Positions 21,577 to 34,383 of a stretch of 64,000 bases of DNA are shown here, one piece after another. The position numbers and the translations under genes were made by a program. The stretch comes from Petrolisthes cinctipes (Eukaryota; Arthropoda; Malacostraca; Decapoda; Porcellanidae). Positions within the stretch are counted from its first letter, which is position 1, and each line of letters starts with the position of its first letter. Below the pieces are notes generated by a model that worked only from the letters and a program-made list of their open reading frames with translations, was not told the DNA's origin and made no database searches. Location of the stretch: positions 2,516,501-2,580,500 of the forward strand of contig JAWQEG010000501.1 in NCBI GenBank assembly GCA_033782935.1, given 5' to 3'.

Positions 21577-23718
21577 GTGCTAGAATATTTTCAAAATATA
21601 GGCTAAAAACATGCTAAAAATCGACATTTTAGGTGCCAAAAAATCTATATCTCAAATTCAGTCCCAAAACACCCGAAAATTCGATATTTAGAGGTCCCAG
21701 AAGGTATCTGTACATGCCTACACTGTGTTAGAGTATTTTCAAAATACAGGCCAAAAACATACTGAAAATCGGTCTTTTAGGTGCCCAAAAGTCGATATGT
21801 GCATTCATCTTCTGTACCCGTTTATATCTCAAATTCTGGCCCTAAACACCCGAAAATTCGATATTTTGGGGTCCCAGAAGCGATCTGTACATGCCTACTC
21901 CGTGTTAGAGTATTTTCAAAATTCAGGCCGAAAACATGCTGAAAATCGATATTTTTGGTGCCCAAAGTCAATATGTGCATGTATCTTCTGTACCCGTTTA
22001 TATCTCAAATTCAGGCTCAAAACACCCGAAAATTCAATATTTTGGGGTCCCAGAAGCAATCTGTACATGCCTACACAGTGCTAGAATATTTTCAAAATAT
22101 ATGCTAAAAACATGCTAAAAATCGACATTTTAGGTGCCAAAAAATCGATATATCAAATTCAGTCCCAAAACACCCAAAAACTCGATATTTAGAGGTCGCA
22201 GAAGGTATCTGTACATGCCTACTCCGTGTTAGAGTATTTTCATAATACAGGCCAAAAACATACTGAAAATCGATCTTTTAGGTGCCCAAAAGTCGATATG
22301 TGCATGCATCTTCTGTACCCGTTTATATCTCAAATTCTGGCCCTAAACACCCGAAAATTCGATATTTTGGGGTCCCAGAAGCGATCTGTACATGCCTACT
22401 CCGTGTTAGAGTATTTTCAAAATTCAAGCCGAAAACATGCTGAAAATCGATATTTTTGGTGCCCAAAGTCAATATGTGCATGTATCTTCTGTACCCGTTT
22501 ATATCTCAAATTCAGGCTCAAAACACCCGAAAATTCAATATTTTGGGGTCCCAGGAGCAATCTGTACAGTGCTAGAATATTTTCAAAATATAGGCTAAAA
22601 ACATGCTAAAAATCGATCTTTTAGGTGCCAAAAAGTCGATATCTCAAATTCAGTCCCAAAACACCCGAAAATTCGATATTTAGGGGTCCCAGAAGCAATC
22701 TGTACATGCCTACTCCGTTTTAGAGTATTTTCAAAATACATGCTCAAAACATACTGAAAATCGATCTTTTAGGTGCACAAAAGTCGATATGTGGATGCAT
22801 CTTCAGTACCCGTTTATATCTCAAATTCAGGCTCAAAACACCCGAAAATTCAATATTTTGGGGTCCCAGAAGCAATCTGTACATGCCTACACAGTGTTAG
22901 AGTATTTTCAAAATACAGGCCCAAAACATGCTGAAAATCGATATTTTAGATGCCCAAAGTCAATATGTGCATGTATCTTCTGTACCGGTTTATATCTCAA
23001 ATTCAGGCTCAAAACACCCGAAAATTCAATATTTTGGGGTCCCAGAAGCAATCTGTACATGCCTACACAGTGCTAGAATATTTTCAAAATATAGGCTAAA
23101 AACATGCTAAAAATCGACATTTTAGGTGCCAAAAAATCGATATCTCAAATTCAGTCCCAAAACACCCGAAAATTCAATATTTAGAGGTCCCAGAAGGTAT
23201 CTGTACATGCCTACACTGTGTTAGAGTATTTTCAAAATACAGGCCAAAAACATACTGAAAATCGATCTTTTAGGTGCCCAAAAGTCGATATGTGCATGCA
23301 TCTTCTGTACCCGTTTATATCTCAAATTCTGGCCCTAAACACCCGAAAATTCGATATTTTTGGGTCCCAGAAGTGATCTGTACATGCCTACTCCGTGTTA
23401 GAGTATTTTCAAAATTCAAGCCCAAAACATGCTGAAAATCGATATTTTTGGTGCCCAAAGTCAATATGTGCATGTATCTTCTGTACCCGTTTATATCTCA
23501 AATTCAGGCTCAAAACACCCGAAAATTCAATATTTTGGGGTCCCAGAAGCAATCTGTACATGCCTACACAGTGCTAGAATATTTTCAAAATATAGGCTAA
23601 AAACATGCTAAAAATCGACATTTTAGGTGCCAAAAAATCGATATCTCAAATTCAGTCCCAAAACACCCGAAAATTCGATATTTAGAGGTCCCAGAAGGTA
23701 TTTGTACATGCCTACACT

Positions 23719-25483
23719 GTGTTAGAGTATTTTCAAAATACAGGCCAAAAACATACTGAAAATCGGTCTTTTAGGTGCCCAAAAGTCGATATGTGCATTC
23801 ATCTTCTGTACCCGTTTATATCTCAAATTCTGGCCCTAAACACCCGAAAATTCGATATTTTGGGGTCCCAGAAGCGATCTGTACATGCCTACTCCGTGTT
23901 AGAGTATTTTCAAAATTCAGGCCAAAAACATGCTGAAAATCGATATTTTTGGTGCCCAAAGTCAATATGTGCATGTATCTTCTGTACCCGTTTATATCTC
24001 AAATTCAGGCTCAAAACACCCGAAAATTCAATATTTTGGGGTCCCAGAAGCAATCTGTACAGTGCTAGAATATTTTCAAAATATAGGCTAAAAACATGCT
24101 AAAAATCGACATTTTAGGTGCCAAAAAATCGATATCTCAAATTCAGTCCCAAAACACCCGAAAATTCGATATTTATAGGTCCCAGAAGGTATCTGTACAT
24201 GCCTTCTCCGTGTTAGAGTATTTTCAAAATACAGGCCAAAAACATACTGAAAATCGATCTTTTAGGTGCCCAAAAGTCGATATGTGCATGCATCTTCTGT
24301 ACCCGTTTATATCTCAAATTCTGGCCCTAAACACCCGAAAATTCGATATTTTGGGGTCCCAGAAGCGATCTGTACATGCCTACTCCGTGTTAGAGTATTT
24401 TCAAAATTCAGGCCCAAAACATGCTGAAAATCGATATTTTTGGTGCCCAAAGTCAATATGTGCATGTATCTTCTGTACCCGTTTATATCTCGAATTCAGG
24501 CTCAAAACACCCGAAAATTCAATATTTTGGGGTCCCAGAAGCAATCTGTACATGCCTACTCAGTGCTAGAATATTTTCAAAATATAGGCTAAAAACATGC
24601 TAAAAATCGATCTTTTTGGTGCCAAAAATTCGATATCTCAAATTCAGTCCCAAAACACCCGAAAATTCGATAGTTAGGGGTCCCAGAAGCGATCTGTACA
24701 TGCCTACTCCGTGTTAGAGTATTTTCAAAATACATCCTCAAAACATACTGAAAATCGATCTTTTAGGTGCACAAAAGTCGATATGTGCATGCATCTTCAG
24801 TACCCGTTTATATCTCAAATTCAGGCTTAAAACACCCGAAATTCAATATTTTGGGGTCCCAGAAGCAATCTGTACATGCCTACACAGTGCTAGAATATTT
24901 TCAAAATATAGGCTAAAAACATGCTAAAAATCGACATTTTAGGTGCCAAAAAATCGATATCTCAAATTCAGTCCCAAAACACCAGAAAATTCGTGTTAGA
25001 GTATTTTCAAAATACAGGCCAAAAACATACTGAAAATCGATCTTTTAGGTGCCCAAAAGTCGATATGTGCATGCATCTTCTGTACCCGTTTATATCTCAA
25101 ATTCTGGCCCTAAACACCCGAAAATTCGATATTTTGGGGTCCCAGAAGCGATCTGTACATGCCTACTCCGTGTTAGAGTATTTTCAAATTTCAAGCCCAA
25201 AACATGCTGAAAATCGATATTTTTGGTGCCCAAAGTCAATATGTGCATGTATCTTCTGTACCCGTTTATATCTCAAATTCAGGCTCAAAACACCCGAAAA
25301 TTCAATATTTTGGGGTCCCAGAAGCAATCTGTACAGTGCTAGAATATTTTCAAAATATAGGCTAAAAACATGCTAAAAATCGATCTTTTAGGTGCCAAAA
25401 AGTCGATATCTCAAATTCAGTCCCAAAACACCCGAAAATTCGATATTTAGAGGTCCCAGAAGGTATCTGTACATGCCTACACT
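23719..25483 (+). repeat. First copy (1765 bp) of a tandem pair
   Basis: AB'C, ABC, D plus 106-bp C, AB'C. The next 1617 bp (25484-27100) repeats this order with one 148-bp loss. Shared rare marks: atttataggtccc, catgccttctccg, catcctcaaaac, acccgaaattcaat (one A lost) and the 106-bp C. Confidence 0.92.
24887..24992 (+). repeat. Doubly deleted C monomer (106 bp)
   Basis: A C2-type monomer that stops at gaaaattc and jumps directly to gtgttagag of the next A, losing its last 42 bp in addition to the standard 29-bp deletion. The breakpoints share only one or two bases. Because 42 is a multiple of three, a frame stays open across the joint, giving a longer spurious open frame. The paralogue at 26504-26609 differs by gatatatc instead of gatatctc. 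Confidence 0.93.
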
Positions 25484-27100
25484 GTGTTAGAGTATTTTCA
25501 AAATACAGGCCAAAAACATACTGAAAATCGGTCTTTTAGGTGCCCAAAAGTCGATATGTGCATTCATCTTCTGTACCCGTTTATATCTCAAATTCTGGCC
25601 CTAAACACCCGAAAATTCGATATTTTGGGGTCCCAGAAGCGATCTGTACATGCCTACTCCGTGTTAGAGTATTTTCAAAATTCAGGCCAAAAACATGCTG
25701 AAAATCGATATTTTTGGTGCCCAAAGTCAATATGTGCATGTATCTTCTGTACCCGTTTATATCTCAAATTCAGGCTCAAAACACCCGAAAATTCAATATT
25801 TTGGGGTCCCAGAAGCAATCTGTACAGTGCTAGAATATTTTCAAAATATAGGCTAAAAACATGCTAAAAATCGACATTTTAGGTGCCAAAAAATCGATAT
25901 CTCAAATTCAGTCCCAAAACACCCGAAAATTCGATATTTATAGGTCCCAGAAGGTATCTGTACATGCCTTCTCCGTGTTAGAGTATTTTCAAAATACAGG
26001 CCAAAAACATACTGAAAATCGATCTTTTAGGTGCCCAAAAGTCGATATGTGCATGCATCTTCTGTACCCGTTTATATCTCAAATTCTGGCCCTAAACACC
26101 CGAAAATTCGATATTTTGGGGTCCCAGAAGCGATCTGTACATGCCTACTCCGTGTTAGAGTATTTTCAAAATTCAGGCCCAAAACATGCTGAAAATCGAT
26201 ATTTTTGGTGCCCAAAATCAATATGTGCATGTATCTTCTGTACCCGTTTATATCTCGAATTCAGGCTCAAAACACCCGAAAATTCGATAGTTAGGGGTCC
26301 CAGAAGCGATCTGTACATGCCTACTCCGTGTTAGAGTATTTTCAAAATACATCCTCAAAACATACTGAAAATCGATCTTTTAGGTGCACAAAAGTCGATA
26401 TGTGCATGCATCTTCAGTACCCGTTTATATCTCAAATTCAGGCTTAAAACACCCGAAATTCAATATTTTGGGGTCCCAGAAGCAATCTGTACATGCCTAC
26501 ACAGTGCTAGAATATTTTCAAAATATAGGCTAAAAACATGCTAAAAATCGACATTTTAGGTGCCAAAAAATCGATATATCAAATTCAGTCCCAAAACACC
26601 AGAAAATTCGTGTTAGAGTATTTTCAAAATACAGGCCAAAAACATACTGAAAATCGATCGTTTAGGTGCCCAAAAGTCGATATGTCCATGCATCTTCTGT
26701 ACCCGTTTATATCTCAAATTTTGGCCCTAAACACCCGAAAATTCGATATTTTGGGTTCCCAGAAGCGATCTGTACATGCCTACTCCGTGTTAAAGTATTT
26801 TCAAAATACAGGCCAAAAACATGCTGAAAATCGATATTTTTGGTGCCCAAAGTCAATATGTGCATGTATCTTCTGTACCCGTTTATATCTCAAATTCAGG
26901 CTCAAAACACCCGAAAATTCAATATTTTGGGGTCCCAGAAGCAATCTGTACAGTGCTAGAATATTTTCAAAATATAGGCTAAAAACATGCTAAAAATCGA
27001 TCTTTTAGGTGCCAAAAAGTCGATATCTCAAATTCAGTCCCAAAACACCTGAAAATTCGATATTTAGGGGTCCCAGAAGCGATCTGTACATGCCTACTAT
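25484..27100 (+). repeat. Second copy (1617 bp) of the tandem pair
   Basis: Same order as 23719-25483 but the B and C of the second trimer are fused into one 176-bp monomer, which removes exactly 148 bp. Private changes such as gatcgtttagg (26658), gtccatgcatc (26684) and tgggttccc (26753) show independent drift since duplication. Confidence 0.92.
26152..26327 (+). repeat. B/C1 fusion monomer from unequal exchange
   Basis: Starts as B with ctcgaattcaggctc and switches at cacccgaaaattc to a C1 tail, gatagttaggggtccc. Both parent sequences survive intact in the sister copy at 24387-24710. The loss is exactly one 148-bp C-equivalent, as expected for homologous exchange between the cacccgaaaattc motifs of neighbouring B and C. 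It also yields one of the few units whose last monomer is full length. Confidence 0.93.
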
Positions 27101-27277
27101 GTTTTAGAGTATTTTCAAAATACATGCTCAAAACATACTGAAAATCGATCTTTTAGGTGCACAAAAGTCGATATGTGCATGCATCTTCAGTACCCGTTTA
27201 TATCTCAAATTCAGGCTCAAAACACCCGAAAATTCAATATTTTGGGGTCCCAGAAGCAATCTGTACATGCCTACACA

Positions 27278-27452
27278 GTGCTAGAATATTTTCAAAATAT
27301 AGGCTAAAAACATGCTGAAAATCGATATTTTAGATGCCCAAAGTCAATATGTGATGTATCTTCTGTACCCGTTTATATCTCAAATTCAGGCTGAAAACAC
27401 CCGAAAATTCAATATTTTGGGGTCCCAGAAGCAATCTGTACATGCCTACTCA
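27278..27452 (+). repeat. C/E hybrid monomer (175 bp)
   Basis: Opens as C (gtgctagaatatttt, ataggctaaaaacatgct) and continues as E (gaaaatcgatattttagatg). It therefore lacks the 29-bp deletion although it starts like a short monomer. One C is missing in gtgatgtatc, giving 175 bp. It is followed by a complete E and C, making a four-monomer unit 27101-27776. Confidence 0.9.
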
Positions 27453-29102
27453 GTGTTAGAGTATTTTCAAAATACAGGCCCAAAACATGCTGAAAATCGA
27501 TATTTTAGATGCCCAAAGTCAATATGTGCATGTATCTTCTGTACCCGTTTATATCTCAAATTCAGGCTCAAAACACCCGAAAATTCAATATTTTGGGGTC
27601 ACAGAAGCAATCTGTACATGCCTACACAGTGCTAGAATATTTTCAAAATATAGGCTAAAAACATGCTAAAAATCGACATTTTAGGTGCCAAAAAATCGAT
27701 ATCTCAAATTCAGTCCCAAAACACTCTAAAATTCGATATTTAGAGGTCCCAGAAGGTATCTGTACATGCCTACTCCGTGTTAGAGTATTTTCAAAATACA
27801 AGCCAAAAACATACTGAAAATCGATCTTTTAGGTGCCCAAAAGTCGATATGTGCATGCATCTTCTGTACCCGTTTATATCTCAAATTCTGGCCCTAAACA
27901 CCCGAAAATTCGATATTTTGGGGTCCCAGAAGCGATCTGTACATGCCTACTCCGTGTTAGAGTATTTTCAAAATTCAAGCCCAAAACATGCTGAAAATCG
28001 ATATTTTTGGTGCCCAAAGTCAATATGTGCATGTATCTTCTGTACCCGTTTATATCTCAAATTCAGGCTCAAAACACCCGAAAATTCAATATTTTGGGGT
28101 CCCAGAAGCAATCTGTACATGCCTACACAGTGCCAGTATATTTTCAAAATATAGGCTAAAAACATGCTAAAAATCGACATTTTAGGTGCCAAAAAATCGA
28201 TATCTCAAATTCAGTCCCAAAACACCCGAAAATTCGATATTTAGAGGTCCCAGAAGGTATCTGTACATGCCTACACTGTGTTAGAGTATTTTCAAAATAC
28301 AGGCCAAAAACATACTGAAAATCTCTCTTTTAGGTGCCGAAAAGTCGATATGTGCATGCATCTTCTGTACCCGTTTATATCTCAAATTTTGGCCCTAAAC
28401 ACCCGAAAATTCGATATTTTGTGGTCCCAGAAGCGATCTGTACATGCCTACTCCGTGTTAGAGTATTTTCAAAATACAGGCCAAAAACATGCTGAAAATC
28501 GATATTTTTAGTGCCCAAAGTCAATATGTGCATGTATCTTCTGTACCCGTTTATATCTCAAATTCAGGCTCAAAACACCCGAAAATTCAATATTTTGGGG
28601 TCCCAGAAGCAATCTGTACATGCCTACACAGTGCTAGAATATTTTCAAAATATAGGCTAAAAACATGCTAAAAATCGATCTTTTAGGTGCCAAAAAGACG
28701 ATATCTCAAATTCAGTCCCAAAACACCCGAAAATTCGATATTTAGGGATCCCAGAAGCGATCTGTACATGCCTACTCCGTGTTAGAGTATTTTCAAAATA
28801 CAGGCCCAAAAGATGCTGAAAATCGATATTTTAGATGCCCAAAGTCAATATGTGCATGTATCTTCTGTACCCGTTTATATCTCAAATTCAAGCTCAAAAC
28901 ACCCGAAAATTCAATATTTTGGGGTCCCAGAAGCAATCTGTACATGCCTACACAGTGCTAGAATATTTTCAAAATATAGGCTAAAAACATGCTAAAAATC
29001 GACATTTTAGGTGCCAAAAAATCGATATCTCAAATTCAGTCCCAAAACACCCGAAAATTCGATATTTAGAGGTCCCAGAAGGTATCTGTACATGCCTACT
29101 CC

Positions 29103-29731
29103 GTGTTAGAGTATTTTCAAAATATATGCCAAAAACATACTGAAAATCGATCTTTTAGGTGCCCAAAAGTCGATATGTGCATGCATCTTCTGTACCCGTT
29201 TATATCTCAAATTCAGGCTCAAAACACCCGAAAATTCAATATTTTGGGGTCCCAGAAGCAATCTGTACAGTGCTAGAATATTTTCAAAATATAGGCTAAA
29301 AACATGCTAAAAATCGACATTTTAGGTGCCTAAAAATCGATATCTCAAATTCAGTCCCTAAACACCCGAAAATTCGATATTTTGGGGTCCCAGAAGCGAT
29401 CTGTACATGCCTACTCCGTGTTAGAGTATTTTCAAAATTCAGGCCCAAAACATGCTTAAATCGATATTTTTTGGTGCCCAAAGTCAATATGTGCATGTAT
29501 CTTCTGTACCGGTTTATATCTCGAATTCAGGCTGAAAACACCCGAAAATTCAATATTTTGGGGTCCCAGAAGCAATCTGTACAGTGCTAGAATATTTTCA
29601 AAATATAGGCTAAAAACATGCTAAAAATCTATCTTTTAGGTGCCAAAAAGTCGATATCTCAAATTCAGTCCCAAAACACCCGAAAATTCGATATTTAGGG
29701 GTCCCAGAAGCGATCTGTACATGCCTACTCC
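29103..29731 (+). repeat. Four-monomer unit with A/B' hybrid and altered B
   Basis: 29103-29269 starts as A (aaacatactg, gtgcatgcatcttctg) and ends as B' (ggctcaaaacacc, tctgtacagtg). 29270-29417 is a C whose tail is A-like (cagtccctaaacacc, gatattttggggtccc). 29418-29583 is the first B'' monomer, marked by catgcttaaatcg, taccggtttat and ctcgaattcagg. 29584-29731 is a C with aaaatctatc. Three mosaic or altered monomers in a row point to repeated exchange at this site. Confidence 0.88.
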
Positions 29732-30733
29732 GTGTTAGAGTATTTTCAAAATACATGCTCAAAACATACTGAAAATCGATCTTTTAGGTGCACAAAAGTC
29801 GATATGTGCATGCATCTTCAGTACCCGTTTATATCTCAAATTCAGGCTCAAAACACCCGAAAATTCAATATTTTGGGGTCCCAGAAGCAATCTGTACATG
29901 CCTACTCAGTGTTAGAGTATTTTCAAAATACAGGCCCAAAACATGCTGAAAATCGATATTTTTGGTGCCCAAAGTCAATATGTGCATGTATCTTCTGTAC
30001 CCGTTTATATCTCAAATTCAGGCTCAAAACACCCGAAAATTCAATATTTTGGGGTCCTAGAAGCAATCTGTACATGCCTACACAGTGCTAGAATATTTTC
30101 AAAATATAGGCTAAAAACATGCTAAAAATCGACATTTTAGGTGCCAAAAAATCGATATCTCAAATTCAGTCCCAAAACACCCGAAAATTCGATATTTAGA
30201 GGTCCCAGAAGGTATCTGTACATGCCTACACTGTGTTAGAGTATTTTCAAAATTCAAGCCCAAAACATGCTGAAAATCGATATTTTTGGTGCCCAAAGTC
30301 AATATGTGCATGTATCTTCTGTACCCGTTTATATCTCAAATTCAGGCTCAAAACACCCGAAAATTTAATATTTTGGGGTCCCAGAAGCAATCTGTACATG
30401 CCTACACAGTGCTAGAATATTTTCAAAATATAGGCTAAAAACATGCTAAAAATCGACATTTTAGGTGCCAAAAAATCGATATCTCAAATTCAGTCCCAAA
30501 ACACCCGAAAATTCGATATTTAGAGGTCCCAGAAGGTATCTGTACATGCCTACACTGTGTTAGAGTATTTTCAAAATACAGGCCAAAAACATACTGAAAA
30601 TCGGTCTTTTAGGTGCCCAAAAGTCGATATGTGCATGCATCTTCTATACCCGTTTATATCTCAAATTCTGGCCCTAAACACCCGAAAATTCGATATTTTG
30701 GGGTCCCAGAAGCGATCTGTACATGCCTACACC

Positions 30734-30909
30734 GTGTTAGAGTATATTCAAAATACAAGCCCAAAACATGCTGAAAATCGATATTTTTGGTGCCCAAAGT
30801 CGATATGTGCATGCATCTTCTGTACCCGTTTATATCTCAAATTCTGGCCCTAAACACCCGAAAATTCGATATTTTGGGGTCCCAGAAGCGATCTGTACAT
30901 ACCTACTCC
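30734..30909 (+). repeat. B/A hybrid monomer (176 bp)
   Basis: First half B-like (aagcccaaaacatgctg, tttttggtgcccaaagtc), second half A (gatatgtgcatgcatc, ctggccctaaac, agaagcgatctg). The switch lies in the cccaaagtc stretch. It carries private gtatattcaaaatac and gtacatacctac. Related hybrids: 46644-46819 (B/A) and 34043-34218 (E/A, with ttttagatgcccaaagtcg). Each is followed by a B'' monomer. Confidence 0.9.
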
Positions 30910-33900
30910 GTGTTAGAGTATTTTCAAAATTCAGGCCCAAAACATGCTTAAATCGATATTTTTGGTGCCCAAAGTCAATATGTGCATGTATCTTCTGTAC
31001 CGGTTTATATCTCGAATTCAGGCTCAAAACACCCGAAATTCAATATTTTGGGGTCCCAGAAGCAATCTGTACAGTGCTAGAATATTTTCAAAATATAGGC
31101 TAAAAACATGCTAAAAATCTATCTTTTAGGTGCCAAAAAGTCGATATCTCAAATTCAGTCCCAAAACACCCGAAAATTCGATATTTAGGGGTCCCAGAAG
31201 CGATCTGTACATGCCTACTCCGTGTTAGAGTATTTTCAAAATACATGCTCAAAACATACTGAAAATCGATCTTTTAGGTGCACAAAAGTCGATATGTGCA
31301 TGCATCTTCAGTACCCGTTTATATCTCAAATTCAGGCTCAAAACACCCGAAAATTCAATATTTTGGGGTCCCAGAAGCAATCTGTACATGCCTACTCAGT
31401 GTTAGAGTATTTTCAAAATACAGGCCCAAAACATGCTGAAAATCGATATTTTAGATGCCCAAAGTCAATATGTGCATGTATCTTCTGTACCCATTTATAT
31501 CTCAAATTCAGGCTCAAAACACCCGAAAATTCAATATTTTGGGGTCCCAGAAGCAATCTGTATATGCCTACACAGTGCTAGAATATTTTCAAAATATAGG
31601 CTAAAAACATGCTAAAAATCGACAATTTAGGTGCCAAAAAATCGATATCTCAAATTCAGTCCCAAAACACCAGAAAATTCGATATTTAGAGGTCCCAGAA
31701 GGTATCTGTACATGCCTACTCCGTGTTAGAGTATTTTCAAAATACAGGCCAAAAACATACTGAAAATCGATCTTTTAGGTGCCCAAAAGTCGATATGTGC
31801 ATGCATCTTCTGTACCCGTTTATATCTCAAATTCTGGCCCTAAACACCCGAAAATTCGATATTTTGGGGTCCCAAAAGCGATCTGTACATGCCTACTCCG
31901 TGTTAGAGTATTTTCAAAATTCAAGCCCAAAACATGCTGAAAATCGATATTTTTGGTGCCCAAAGTCAATATGTGCATGTATCTTCTGTACCCGTTTATA
32001 TCTCAAATTCAGGCTCAAAACACCCGAAAATTCAATATTTTGGGGTCCCAGAAGCAATCTGTAAAGTGCTAGAATATTTTCAAAATATAGGCTAAAAACA
32101 TGCTAAAAATCGATCTTTTAGGTGCCAAAAAGTCGATATCTCAAATTCAGTCCCAAAACATCCGAAAATTCGATATTTAGGGGTCCCAGAAGCGATCTGT
32201 ACATGCCTACTCCGTTTTAGAGTATTTTCAAAATACATGCTCAAAACATACTGAAAATCGATCTTTTAGGTGCACAAAAGTCGATATGTGCATGCATCTT
32301 CAGTACCCGTTTATATCTCAAATTCAGGCTCAAAACACCCGAAAATTCAATATTTTGGGGTCCCAGAAGCAATCTGTACATGCCTACACAGTGCTAGAAT
32401 ATTTTCAAAATATAGGCTAAAAACATGCTAAAAATCGACATTTTAGGTGCCAAAAAATCGATATCTCAAATTCAGTCCCAAAACACCCGAAAATTCGATA
32501 TTTAGAGGTCCCAGAAGGTATCTGTACATGCCTACTCCGTGTTAGAGTATTTTCAAAATACAGGCCAAAAACATACTGAAAATCGATCTTTTAGGTGCCC
32601 AAAAGTCGATATGTGCATGCATCTTCTGTACCCGTTTATATCTCAAATTCTGGCCCTAAACACCCGAAAATTCGATATTTTGGGGTCCCAGAAGCGATCT
32701 GTACATGCCTACTCCGTGTTAGAGTATTTTCAAAATTCAGGCCCAAAACATGCTGAAAATCGATATTTTTGGTGCCCAAAGTCAATATGTGCATGTATCT
32801 TCTGTACCCGTTTATATCACGAATTCAGGCTCAAAACACCCGAAAATTCAATATTTTGGGGTCCCAGAAGCAATCTGTACATGCCAACTCAGTGCTAGAA
32901 TATTTTCAAAATATAGGCTAAAAACATGCTAAAAATCGATCTTTTAGGTGCAAAAAAATCGATATCTCAAATTCAGTCCCAAAACACCCGAAAATTCGAT
33001 AGTTAGGGGTCCCAGAAGCGATCTGTACATGCCTACTCCGTGTTAGAGTATTTTCAAAATAAATGCTCAAAACATACTGAAAATCGATCTTTTAGGTGCA
33101 CAAAAGTCGATATGTGCATGCATCTTCAGTACCCGTTTATATCTCAAATTCAGTCTCAAAACACCCGAAAATTCAATATTTTGGGGTCCCAGAAGCAATC
33201 TGTACATGCCTACACAGTGCTAGAATATTTTCAAAATATAGGCTAAAAACATGCTAAAAATCGACATTTTAGGTGCCAAAAAATCGATATCTCAAATTCA
33301 GTCCCAAAACACCCGAAAATTCGATATTTAGAGGTCCCAGAAGGTATCTGTACATGCCTACTCCGTGTTAGAGTATTTTCAAAATACAGGCCAAAAACAT
33401 ACTGAAAATCGGTCTTTTAGGTGCCCAAAAGTCGATATGTGCATGCATCTTCTGTACCCGTTTATATCTCAAATTCTGGCCCTAAACACCCGAAAATTCG
33501 ATATTTTGGGGTCCCAGAAGCGATCTGTACATGCCTACTCCGTGTTAGAGTATTTTCAAAATTCAAGCCCAAAACATGCTGAAAATCGATATTTTTGGTG
33601 CCCAAAGTCAATATGTGTATGTATCTTTTGTACCCGTTTATATCTCAAATTCAGGCTCAAAACACCCGAAAATTCAATATTTTGGGGTCCCAGAAGCAAT
33701 CTGTACATGCCTACACAGTGCTAGAATATTTTCAAAATATAGGCTAAAAACATGCTAAAAATCGACATTTTAGGTGCCAAAAAATCGATATCTCAAATTC
33801 AGTCCCAAAACACCCGAAAATTCGATATTTAGAGGTCCCAGAAGGTATCTGTACATGCCTACTCTGTGTTAGAGTATTTTCAAAATACATGCTCAAAACA

Positions 33901-34218
33901 TACTGAAAATCGATCTTTTAGGTGCACAAAAGTCGATATGTGCATGCATCTTCAGTACCCGTTTATATCTCAAATTCAGGCTCAAAACACCCGAAAATTC
34001 AATATTTTGGGGTCCCGGAAGCAATCTGTACATGCCTACTCAGTGTTAGAGTATTTTCAAAATACAGGCCCAAAACATGCTGAAAATCGATATTTTAGAT
34101 GCCCAAAGTCGATATGTGCATGCATCTTCTGTACCCGTTTATATCTCAAATTCTGGCCCTAAACACCCGAAAATTCGATATTTTGGGGTCCCAGAAGCGA
34201 TCTGTACATGCCTACTCC

Positions 34219-34383
34219 GTGTTAGAGTATTTTCAAAATTCAGGCCCAAAACATGCTTAAATCGATATTTTTGGTGCCCAAAGTCAATATGTGCATGTAT
34301 CTTCTGTACCGGTTTATATCTCGAATTCAGGCTCAAAACACCCGAAAATTCAATATTTTGGGGTCCCATAAACAAACTGTACA
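34219..34383 (+). repeat. Monomer type B'' (165 bp)
   Basis: A B' derivative with catgcttaaatcg (one base shorter than catgctgaaaatcg), taccggtttat, ctcgaattcagg and gtcccataaacaaactg before the 10-bp deletion. Other copies: 29418, 30910 (164 bp), 37016, 46820 and 50118. The ataaacaaactg form is shared only with 46820; 37016 and 50118 read ataagcaaactg. These marks pair the copies across the segmental duplication. Confidence 0.9.

Larger units (their letters stand above)
16606..23217 (+). repeat. Array block III: 2309-bp higher-order unit, two copies
   Basis: Unit starts: 16606 ABC, 17107 DFC, 17598 DC, 17923 AB'C, 18414 DEC, 18915 ABC, 19416 DFC, 19907 DC, 20232 AB'C, 20723 DEC, 21224 ABC, 21725 ABC, 22226 AB'C, 22717 DEC. 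The tandem pair is best bounded as 16959-19267 and 19268-21576. Both copies share gcgctag, gatatctagggg, gaagcgatttg, cataatac and ggggccccag. Copy one has a private cattctg (18625). The stretch 7.9-9.9 kb is an older relative at an offset of 9402 bp. Confidence 0.94.
23218..29731 (+). repeat. Array block IV: rearranged zone with truncated and hybrid monomers
   Basis: Unit starts: 23218 ABC, 23719 AB'C, 24210 ABC, 24711 D plus truncated C, 24993 AB'C, 25484 AB'C, 25975 A plus B/C fusion, 26328 D plus truncated C, 26610 AB'C, 27101 D, C/E hybrid, E, C, 27777 ABC, 28278 ABC, 28779 EC, 29103 A/B' hybrid, C, B'', C. Regular 2.3-2.8 kb periodicity stops here, and most of the odd monomers in the window lie in this zone or just after it. 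The rare marks of 277-1000 (ctcgaattcagg, gatagttagggg, catcctcaaaac) recur at 24210-24990. Confidence 0.92.

Noticed and set aside
30111..30311. Minus-strand open frames of 65-78 codons (also near 4781, 27968, 34139, 45344, 46740 and 55922)
   Set aside because: They are reverse readings of the same monomers, and each appears only where a local variant removes a stop. No conservation independent of the repeat.
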